A stretch of DNA of 64,000 nucleotides from an uncultured Lachnospiraceae bacterium (GTDB taxonomy: Bacteria > Bacillota > Clostridia > Lachnospirales > Lachnospiraceae): contig CAJTVQ010000004.1 of NCBI GenBank assembly GCA_910579935.1, positions 1-64,000 of the forward strand. The letters are read 5' to 3'. Positions 15,872 to 22,532 of the stretch are shown here, piece after piece. Each line of letters begins with the position of its first letter. The stretch's first letter is position 1. The notes beneath the pieces were generated by a model. It was given only the letters and a program-made list of their open reading frames with translations. It was not told the origin of the DNA and searched no databases. Both the position numbers and the translations under genes were made by a program.

Positions 15872-16765
15872 TCACTTCCTTACAATCGTCTGATTCGCTA
15901 TATATCCAATCTGTGTGTTGTTATCCCCGTTCTGTATGAAAGTGAATGGGTTATTGATCTGCTGCAGGTTCGGTCCGGTGCCAGAGGTTTCTTTCTGAGC
16001 ATTATCCTTTTCGGCATCTACCCAATCTACTCGGCTTGTTTCCTCTTCAACCTGTGGTTCTACAGATCCCTCTATCTCATCCGGATTCAGTGTATAAACA
16101 TCTATCTTCCTTGCAATAGACTCCCCCATCACCCCTTGGTATTCCCTCCGACCGCGATCATTCTCAGGGCACCAAAGGTCATATGTGTCTTGCCCGATCT
16201 TATTATCCTTCCGATTCACAACGATAAAATACCATATGCCCAAAAGAAATGACGGAAGGCAAACCTTATCCATATCATCCAGCCGATCTTTCCGCACCGG
16301 CTGACCGTCGCTTCCTATAAGAAATACCACATCATCCCCTATGCTGTCGTCCTGTTGAATCAGGTCGATGAGTGCCTTCACAAGCCGCTCATCTTTCTTT
16401 AGCGTGGTTCCTGTCTCTATGAAATTCTCTATAAACGTGCTCATTGCCATTCTCGCGGAGGCGTAATCCTTTTTCACACGCTCATCAAACACGCTGATTG
16501 TCACCTTGTCACCGAACGGCAGATATTGCCCCTTTGACAGCTTACAAGATTTATATTCATTCGCTTTGGTCTTCAGCGTTCCCTTATAAGGCTCTTTATA
16601 GTCTGGATTGATAACTTTGATCAGCCCCACCAATACATCGGGATCATTCAACTTGTCGCTTTCACCCACATAGTGTTCCCGTGCCTTTTTCCTCGGCAAC
16701 AGTGCTTGGATCACCAGTGTCATGAATGTACCGCCGCACAACCGTGGATACTCTTTATTTGTCAC
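15872..16765 (-). CDS. Putative sensor/partner with C-terminal amyloid-like motif
   Basis: The start preferred is GTG at 16765, 7 bases after GGAGG, giving 297 residues beginning MTNKEYPRLCGGTF. An ATG at 16789 has no such site. The body (residues 1-215) contains NDPDVLVGLIKVINPDY, LPFGD and LPSFLLGIWYFIVVNRKDN. It matches a family I remember from Firmicutes and cannot assign a function. An acidic linker follows, then the C-terminus FIQNGDNNTQIGYIANQ (278-292), which pairs with the N-terminal motif of the next protein. The matching DNA of the two motifs is also very similar, pointing to duplication or exchange. It is the first gene of the operon, 80 bases after a strong promoter. Confidence 0.6.
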   Translation of the reverse strand: MTNKEYPRLCGGTFMTLVIQALLPRKKAREHYVGESDKLNDPDVLVGLIKVINPDYKEPYKGTLKTKANEYKSCKLSKGQYLPFGDKVTISVFDERVKKDYASARMAMSTFIENFIETGTTLKKDERLVKALIDLIQQDDSIGDDVVFLIGSDGQPVRKDRLDDMDKVCLPSFLLGIWYFIVVNRKDNKIGQDTYDLWCPENDRGRREYQGVMGESIARKIDVYTLNPDEIEGSVEPQVEEETSRVDWVDAEKDNAQKETSGTGPNLQQINNPFTFIQNGDNNTQIGYIANQTIVRK

Positions 16766-16851
16766 AAATTTCCTCCGATTTACTCTCATTATCTCTAATT
16801 TTTCGTGGTTCTCTATTTCCTTGGTTTTCCAACTAATTCCTATTAAATCCT

Positions 16852-16880
16852 AGTATACCACAAACATCTGATTCTTTCAA
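16852..16880 (-). promoter_or_regulatory. Sigma-A promoter of the defence operon
   Basis: On the minus strand TTGAAA (16875-16880) and TATACT (16852-16857) are separated by exactly 17 bases, a near-consensus housekeeping promoter. Transcription would begin near 16845 and leave a leader of about 80 bases before the GTG start at 16765. No second promoter of this quality was seen inside the operon, whose genes are separated by 20 bases or fewer, apart from the 95-base gap at 12587-12681. Confidence 0.75.
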
Positions 16881-17005
16881 TGAAATTGTATACCTCCAGG
16901 CATCTCGTCCTCTCATCCCGGTTCTGCATAAAAAACATATCTTTTTTAAATCCCGAACCTTAGTAACCTGACAAACCTTTCCATCCAACCTTACGAATGA
17001 TCTGA

Positions 17006-17040
17006 TCACTCCTGTAAACAATCGCAGGAGTGAATTTTTT
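17006..17040 (+). terminator. Attenuator-like hairpin before sigma-like gene
   Basis: A perfect 9-base stem TCACTCCTG/CAGGAGTGA with a 10-base loop is followed by TTTTTT at 17035-17040, the form of an intrinsic terminator. It sits only 46 bases before the ATG of the sigma-like gene, in the leader, so it may attenuate that gene. The right arm also carries an AGGAG that would be masked in the hairpin. Confidence 0.6.
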
Positions 17041-17086
17041 CTTCCTGCGAAATCGCAAACCAAGGCAAATCGTAGGAGGAAAAAAT

Positions 17087-17806
17087 ATGCCAAGAAAAGC
17101 AGATTACAGTAACACTCAGAAGTATAGTAACCGCAAATCCTTTGACGGACAGCCCGTCCCTGACGGCAAGGTCTTAGTCCCCTTCCTCAAAGAGAAGTTC
17201 GGCTTACAGAAGGGCGACTACATCCAAGACAACTTCACCACCATGCATCTCGGGGAATTTACCTTTGAGATCGGCTTCATGTCCATCAGAGAGAACCATT
17301 ATGCTTCCTACATGAAAGACTTTTGGGACGAGCTTAACAAGGACATGGAGATGCGCCGCGAGGGCCGCTGCATCATCGGAAAGAACCCGGACGGATCAGA
17401 CAAGCTCTGCCCTTACACCAGACGCTGTAAGGGATGCCCGAACAAGGGACTTCTGGAACGCTGCAACCCGAAGCGTGTGGAGATTCTGTCTCTCGATTAT
17501 GAGTATGACGGTGAAACCTTTGACATCGAAGATACGTCACAGCCGTCCGTAGAGGATCAGGTTCTGGACAAGCTCTGCCCGGAACCTACCGAAGAGGAGC
17601 TGAAAATTAAGCTTCTGTCCCACTTCGATAAGAAGAATCCCCGCTACGCCAAGATTATCCGTCTCAGCCTGCAGGGAATGTCTATTGACGACATCTGCAT
17701 CGAGATCAATCTGAAATCCAGCCGTGGCCGTCAGGAGATCAACAATGCACATGATGCCGTCTGTGAGTATCTGAGACTTCGCCACTGTAAGAAGAATCGT
17801 AAATAA
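17087..17806 (+). CDS. Sigma-70-like regulatory protein of mobile elements
   Basis: The ATG at 17087 follows TAGGAGGA, giving 239 residues (MPRKADYSNTQKYSNRKSFD). A central Cys-rich segment (LCPYTRRCKGCPNKGLLERC) is followed by an acidic stretch (SLDYEYDG..FDIEDTSQPS) and a C-terminal HTH resembling sigma region 4 (IIRLSLQGMSIDDICIEINL). I know this type from conjugative elements of Lachnospiraceae and Ruminococcaceae, where it is annotated as a sigma-70-like factor without proven targets. It is divergent from the defence operon, sharing a 320-base intergenic region, so it may control either that operon or element transfer. It converges on the SymE-like gene, whose frame runs antisense through its 3' end. 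Confidence 0.65.
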   Translation: MPRKADYSNTQKYSNRKSFDGQPVPDGKVLVPFLKEKFGLQKGDYIQDNFTTMHLGEFTFEIGFMSIRENHYASYMKDFWDELNKDMEMRREGRCIIGKNPDGSDKLCPYTRRCKGCPNKGLLERCNPKRVEILSLDYEYDGETFDIEDTSQPSVEDQVLDKLCPEPTEEELKIKLLSHFDKKNPRYAKIIRLSLQGMSIDDICIEINLKSSRGRQEINNAHDAVCEYLRLRHCKKNRK

Positions 17807-18109
17807 GACACACCACCTCGCTCTCGGTTCCGCCACCATTTGGTCCCGAATTTTGACTTTCTCGGCCTCGTACCGCTTCTGCAGGGCTTTCATCTCCCTC
17901 TCCATAAATTCTTCCTCTGCTACCTTCACAGCAGCCCTCTCGGCGTCCTGGGTGATGATGATCTTGCCGTCCTCGCAGGTGACAGAAATATAATCCCCGA
18001 TATCAAAGCCGGCCTCCTTAAGCCACAGTCCCTTCAGCATAATCGTCGGCGTCTCCCTGTACTTGTAGCCGCTCTGTCCGTAAACCTTAACACTTCTCTT
18101 CTTTGCCAT
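17537..18109 (-). CDS. SymE-family toxin-like protein with long antisense tail
   Basis: The ATG at 18109 follows GGAGG. Residues 1-60 fit the SymE/SpoVT-AbrB-like family: SVKVYGQSGYKYRETPTIML, then GLWLKEAGFDIGDYISVTC and GKIIITQDAE. A charged helix continues to about residue 93 (MVAEP), near 17832. The family normally ends around there, but this frame has no stop until 17537 and reads about 95 codons antisense through the sigma-like gene. Either the true stop was lost by a small indel or the 3' end was replaced. SymE proteins act as RNA- or nucleoid-binding toxins; in mobile elements their role is unproven. Confidence 0.62.
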   Translation of the reverse strand: MAKKRSVKVYGQSGYKYRETPTIMLKGLWLKEAGFDIGDYISVTCEDGKIIITQDAERAAVKVAEEEFMEREMKALQKRYEAEKVKIRDQMVAEPRARWCVLFTILLTVAKSQILTDGIMCIVDLLTATAGFQIDLDADVVNRHSLQAETDNLGVAGILLIEVGQKLNFQLLFGRFRAELVQNLILYGRL

Positions 18110-18201
18110 TATGATTTCCTCCATTTCGTGATTGTCGTTGATTGTCAGTTACTTCTCCAAAATCACTTATGCCGGATCATAGGCATCACCTCCCTTCGAC
18201 G

Positions 18202-18238
18202 AAAAAAGCTGCTAATGCTTGTTAGCATCAGCAGCTTT
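18202..18238 (-). terminator. rlmD terminator at the mobile-element boundary
   Basis: The inverted repeat AAAGCTGCTAATGC / GCATCAGCAGCTTT (one mismatch, 6-base loop) is followed on the minus strand by TTTTTTC. It lies 24 bases after the rlmD stop and ends that transcript. It also marks the last sequence before the accessory block. Confidence 0.8.
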
Positions 18239-18262
18239 CGCTCTTAGTTCGGTGTTTTATTT

Positions 18263-19789
18263 TCAGTTCTGATTCTTCTTAGAATCCTTGATACGGTAGT
18301 AATCTTCCAGATCCACATCGATCCTTACTTTCGTATCTGGTTTTCGGTTGCTCAAGAGGCACACAGTCTCCACATGCACCGTCTGCCCAAACTGATCCAC
18401 CCCCCTAACCCGCTTCACCTCATACCCCCCATCACGCAACACCCGCAAATCCCTCGCCAGCGTAGCCGAATCGCAGCTCACATACACAATCCGCTCCGGC
18501 CGCATCTTAAGCATCACATCCAAAGCCGCTCCATCGCATCCCTTACGCGGCGGGTCCACCACAACAACATCCGCCTGGATTCCCTCCTTCTCATACTTCT
18601 CCGGCAATACTTCCTCCGCCCTGCCTACAAAAAACTCCACATTCCTAATTCCGTTATACTCCGCATTTTTCCTTGCATCCTCAATCGCCTGCGGAACTAC
18701 CTCCACCCCGTAAACCTGCTTTGCCGCACCCGCTAAAAACAAAGAAATGGTTCCAATCCCGCAGTAAAGATCCCATACCGTTTCTGTTCCGGTAAGCCCG
18801 GCATATTCCAGCGCCAGACTATATAACCTTTCTGTCTGCACCGGATTCACCTGATAAAACGAAAGAGGCGAAATGTGAAACACAATCCCCCTGCCTGTCC
18901 GGGAAAAATCTTTCGTATCTACTACGTGAATCGTATCGGTTATCGTATCCCGCCCCCACAGGGTATGTATTTCCTCTCCCATAATAACATTCGTCTGCCG
19001 GTTATTGATACTCACCGACACACTTGTCATTCCCTTTAACTTTGCCAATTCACGAACCAGTCTTTCCTGAGACGGAAGGAGCACATCTCCGTTCTCTTTC
19101 TTTTTTCCTCCTTTTTCCCCTTCATACCGTATCACCAGGCAGACCATGATTTCCCCGCTGTCAAACCCCTTGCGTATCAGAATATGACGCACCATCCCCT
19201 GTCCTGTCTTTTCATCGTAGGCCGGCACCCCGTACTCCCGCATATATCCCAGAATACATTCCAGTATTTCCTTATTTTCCCGCACACCCAGCGCACAATC
19301 CGTATTTGCTATAATATCATGGGTCCTGCCCGCATAAAATCCCGTGATCAGCTTCCCCTGCTTATCCGTCCCCACCGGAAACTGAGCCTTATTACGGTAA
19401 TGGAAACACTCTTCCATCCCCACAATCGGCTCCATAACCCGGTCCGCATCCGCTTCATCCATACCGCCCAGCCTGATTAAATGACTGCGTATCTTGCCCT
19501 GCTTAAACGCAAGCTGCGCCTGATAATCCATTGCCTGTATCTGACAGCCTCCGCACTGCCTGTGATACTTACAGACCGGCTCTACCCGTACCTTTGACGG
19601 CTCGATGATCCCTTCCAGTCTGGCATATGCATAATTTTTTTTCACCTTCGTAATTTTACATCTTACAGTATCTCCTATCACCGCATCCTTAACGAAAAGG
19701 GTATAGCCGTCTACTTTACCTATACCCTCTCCGTCGTTACCGATATCTTCAATTTTCACTGTAAGAATGTCATTTTTTCTGTATTCCAT
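18263..19789 (-). CDS. rlmD: 23S rRNA (uracil-C5)-methyltransferase, RlmD/RumA type
   Basis: The protein has 508 residues. It has an N-terminal TRAM RNA-binding domain (1-58), four cysteines for a 4Fe-4S cluster (C73, C79, C82 in CKYHRQCGGC, and C165), a SAM domain with VWDLYCGIGTISLFLAG, VVVDPPRKGCDG, and the catalytic cysteine in YVSCDSATLARD (about C439). It methylates C5 of uridine in 23S rRNA; which position (747, 1939 or both) cannot be told. About 28 residues follow the usual end of the family (after HVETVCLLS), rich in charged residues. The accessory DNA begins just past the stop. RlmD/rumA genes are known integration targets of ICEs, so this tail may come from the element. Confidence 0.93.
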   Translation of the reverse strand: MEYRKNDILTVKIEDIGNDGEGIGKVDGYTLFVKDAVIGDTVRCKITKVKKNYAYARLEGIIEPSKVRVEPVCKYHRQCGGCQIQAMDYQAQLAFKQGKIRSHLIRLGGMDEADADRVMEPIVGMEECFHYRNKAQFPVGTDKQGKLITGFYAGRTHDIIANTDCALGVRENKEILECILGYMREYGVPAYDEKTGQGMVRHILIRKGFDSGEIMVCLVIRYEGEKGGKKKENGDVLLPSQERLVRELAKLKGMTSVSVSINNRQTNVIMGEEIHTLWGRDTITDTIHVVDTKDFSRTGRGIVFHISPLSFYQVNPVQTERLYSLALEYAGLTGTETVWDLYCGIGTISLFLAGAAKQVYGVEVVPQAIEDARKNAEYNGIRNVEFFVGRAEEVLPEKYEKEGIQADVVVVDPPRKGCDGAALDVMLKMRPERIVYVSCDSATLARDLRVLRDGGYEVKRVRGVDQFGQTVHVETVCLLSNRKPDTKVRIDVDLEDYYRIKDSKKNQN

Positions 19790-19821
19790 TCTTATTCTCC
19801 GTTCCCGTTCCGTTATCTCCG

Positions 19822-20772
19822 CTATTCCATCCTGGTCACCCTTAGATTGGATTCAAACAACCTGTTATACCCCAGCCACTCATTATTGTTTTCACCGGCA
19901 TTTTCCAGTATTTCCTTAAAACTTTCCAGTTTTGCATCCGTATCATCCGCATGATAGAGCGCCAATGCCTCCATAAGCGCCGGAACCTTCGGCGAACCAA
20001 ACTCCAGTTTTCCCTGATGCGCCAAAATACAGTGCTGAAGCTGCGTCAGCAGACTATGAGGAAATCCTTCTATCGCCGCCGCCCGCTCCGCTGCCATCTG
20101 CGCCCCCATCACAATATGCCCCAACAGCTGTCCGTCATCCGTATAATCATTTTCCGGAAAGAGAGAAATCTCCCGTACTTTTCCCATATCATGGCAGATC
20201 GCCGCCGTCAGCAGCAAATCCCTCTTTAAAACCGGATATGCGGTACAGAAATAATCACACAATTTGGTAACGCTCAGCGTATGCTCCAGCAGACCGCCCA
20301 CAAATCCGTGATGAATCCTTTTTGCCGCCGAAGATGCCTTAAAAGTCCGGGCAAATGTTTCATCCTCCACAAAAAATGCATATAATAGTTTTTTATAATA
20401 AGGATTTTCAATACTTTCTATGATGTCTAAAAGTTCCCGAAACATCTGTTCAATATCCTTACTGCTTACAGGAAGGTAATCAGAAGGCTCATATTCTCCT
20501 TCCTGACATTTACGGATACGTTTCACATTCACCTGCAGTGAATTCTGAAAACTGGTCACCTCACCATATACCTCTATATAATCCAACGTGTCAAAATCAC
20601 CGATACCCGGATTGTTCGGATCCCATACCTTTGCGTCAAGCGTTCCCGTCTTATCCTGCAGAATTACATTGTCATATGATTTTCCGTTTTTCGTCACCGC
20701 AGACTGTTTATGCTTGCACAAATAAATATCAAATACCCTGTCGCCCTCTTTGTAATCCTTTATATATTTCAT
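19822..20772 (-). CDS. yhaM: 3'-5' exoribonuclease YhaM family (OB + HD)
   Basis: The protein has 316 residues. An OB-fold (VTKNGKSYDNVILQDKTGTL, then IEVYGEVTSFQNSLQ) is followed by an HD phosphohydrolase domain with IHHGFVGGLLEHTLSV and AICHDMGKVREIS, whose His/Asp residues bind two metals, and a third His set in LLGHIVMGAQ and CILAHQGKLEFGSPK. This is the layout of YhaM/CbfA, a 3'-5' exoribonuclease acting in RNA turnover in Gram-positive bacteria. It lies 32 bases after the HtrA-like gene and 32 before rlmD, all on one strand, so the three may be co-transcribed. Confidence 0.9.
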   Translation of the reverse strand: MKYIKDYKEGDRVFDIYLCKHKQSAVTKNGKSYDNVILQDKTGTLDAKVWDPNNPGIGDFDTLDYIEVYGEVTSFQNSLQVNVKRIRKCQEGEYEPSDYLPVSSKDIEQMFRELLDIIESIENPYYKKLLYAFFVEDETFARTFKASSAAKRIHHGFVGGLLEHTLSVTKLCDYFCTAYPVLKRDLLLTAAICHDMGKVREISLFPENDYTDDGQLLGHIVMGAQMAAERAAAIEGFPHSLLTQLQHCILAHQGKLEFGSPKVPALMEALALYHADDTDAKLESFKEILENAGENNNEWLGYNRLFESNLRVTRME

Positions 20773-20803
20773 AGTTCTTCCTTTCCTATCCTTACTTTCC
20801 GCA

Positions 20804-22159
20804 TTATTCCAAAATTCCCAATGTCACGTCCACTTCCATCTGCATATATCCCTCCGGTCCCTGGCGCATCAGCGTAATGGAGATCATATCTTCCGGTCTT
20901 AATTCTGCCAGGGCATTCACCAGGTCACCATATACGCCAATCTGCCGTTCACCAATCCCCGTTATCACATCTCCGCCCTGAATTCCGGCCGTCATCGCCG
21001 GGGAATCCATTTCAATCTCTGTTACATAGGCGCCAAAAGGCACACCCAGGCTTTCATTCGCATCCGAAGTCACATCCATGCCATGGGTTCCGAGATACGC
21101 CTGTTCCCGGTCATTGCTCATTCTCTCAATAATCCGCCGCAATTCCGTAATGCCCACCGCGGTCACCAGATTCTGCATATCCTCACTGTTATATGAATTA
21201 TCAATAATACCGAGCACCTGCCCCTTTACATTGATCAACACGCCCGATGCATTCCGGCTTCCATAAATATCCGTTGTCAGCAGTTTATAGTAAGAATCTG
21301 CCATAGCCAAAGAACTGCTGTTGGATGTGATCATCCCGTAGCACACCGAATCGCCGTTTCCCAAAGGACTTCCGACCGCTATGACCGGATTCCCGATAAT
21401 CGCACGACTGCCGGAACTTGCCGTTAAATCTGCTGCCTTTACCCAGTCAATCGTCTCCTGCTTCAGCCCGTCCGCTTCTACCGACAAAATCGCCAGCTTC
21501 GTATTTACATCCCTTTTCTTTAACTGTGCCTGCACATGGTCACCTTTACCGAATGTGACCATAATCTCTTCTGCATTCATTATTTTTCCGTAATTAACGA
21601 GAATCAGGATTTCCCGTTCCGTTTTGGCCACAATGATCCCTGATGTCTGATCCTGCCTTTCATATGTGTCATTGAACCAATCCACATTTGACACGGAACC
21701 AGTCACCGTTACCAAAGATTTTCCTGCCTCCTTTGCCACTTCTGCCATCAAGCCATACATGGCGGAATAATCATCAATGTCCAGTGTCACATTATCCAGC
21801 ACCTTCGCGATCTGTTCCTCTTCCAGCTTGATTTCCACGGGCGGAGGCGGTTCCTCCATCTCCGAATCATCCGCGATCATATCCTCCGGCAGCATCTCCT
21901 CAGTCTCCGCCGGAAATTCAATGGGCGCCGGTTCCTCTTCCGGATACAGCCAGTTACTGATTACCGGCTCCAAAAGCAGGAATGTCAGACAGGCCACCAA
22001 AGAAAAAATCACTGCCATGGCAGCCGTAATCAGCGTCCTCCTCAGCAGCTTGATCTTATTGATGGGACGCTGCTTGATCCGCTCGGTGATAAAATCCGAA
22101 TCCGCTTTCTGTACCTCGCCTCCCTGCGCTTCCTGGCCGTTCCGCTTCATATCATCCAT
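20804..22159 (-). CDS. Membrane-anchored HtrA-like pseudoprotease with PDZ domain
   Basis: The protein has 451 residues: a cytoplasmic N-terminus, one membrane helix (about 42-63), an acidic Pro/Glu-rich stalk (75-115), a trypsin-like domain and a C-terminal PDZ domain (from about 355, with SPAMTAGIQGGDVITGIG). The overall form is that of S1C/HtrA surface proteases. The three catalytic positions are changed, however. The usual TNxHV is VNYGKI, the usual TDLAVL is NTKLAIL, and the usual GNSGGPL is RNASGVL. By these alignments His, Asp and Ser are all gone, so it should not cleave peptide bonds and may instead bind or sense unfolded envelope protein. Alignment by eye is the only evidence. Confidence 0.82.
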   Translation of the reverse strand: MDDMKRNGQEAQGGEVQKADSDFITERIKQRPINKIKLLRRTLITAAMAVIFSLVACLTFLLLEPVISNWLYPEEEPAPIEFPAETEEMLPEDMIADDSEMEEPPPPVEIKLEEEQIAKVLDNVTLDIDDYSAMYGLMAEVAKEAGKSLVTVTGSVSNVDWFNDTYERQDQTSGIIVAKTEREILILVNYGKIMNAEEIMVTFGKGDHVQAQLKKRDVNTKLAILSVEADGLKQETIDWVKAADLTASSGSRAIIGNPVIAVGSPLGNGDSVCYGMITSNSSSLAMADSYYKLLTTDIYGSRNASGVLINVKGQVLGIIDNSYNSEDMQNLVTAVGITELRRIIERMSNDREQAYLGTHGMDVTSDANESLGVPFGAYVTEIEMDSPAMTAGIQGGDVITGIGERQIGVYGDLVNALAELRPEDMISITLMRQGPEGYMQMEVDVTLGILE

Positions 22160-22405
22160 AAATCCCTACCCTGCTCCCTGTTATTTCTATCTCTTCCAAC
22201 CATACCAATTCCCAACCCTTTTTACTGTTTTTTATATTAACTCCATAAGTATATCCTTTTTCCGCACCAATGTAAATCTAATTATTTCGAAAGACGCAGA
22301 AACAAAGTTATGACAAAACCAATCATGCCATTCCCTCCTGCCGTCCCAAATTCCTGATAGTTACATTTTCCCTACTTTGTGATATACTATAAAATATGTA
22401 ACCGG

Positions 22406-22506
22406 AGTCAGAAACCCCGCTGCCGGCAGCGGGGCTGCTGACCCTCGCGGCATTCGCCAAATATACGTGCAGGCACGTCTGCCCGGCTCATTGCCCGCGG
22501 GAATCA
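22406..22506 (-). repeat. Dispersed structured repeat, copy A, in mutS2 leader
   Basis: Read on the minus strand the element starts GATTCCCGCGGGCAATGAGCC, has a variable middle (GTGCCTGCAC stem), then GCCGCGAGGGTCA, and ends with a strong GC hairpin and GGGGTTTCTGACT, a terminator-like end. The same start and end motifs recur at 47929-48086 with a different middle. It fills the 373-base gap between the divergent HtrA-like and mutS2 genes. A possible -10 for mutS2 (TATACT, 22383-22388) lies just before it, so on the plus strand it would form the mutS2 leader. I see no protein in it. Confidence 0.55.
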
Positions 22507-22532
22507 AGCGCATTCATTTAAGAAGAGAGACT

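Noticed and set aside
2579..16880. BREX, DISARM or CoCoNuT system
   Set aside because: No PglZ, BrxC, DrmA/B helicase or TerY-P/coiled-coil nuclease tandem was found; only McrBC and methyltransferases overlap in type.
1..18240. Complete prophage or complete ICE
   Set aside because: No integrase, capsid, portal, relaxase or type IV secretion genes were seen in the window; only fragments and cargo are present.
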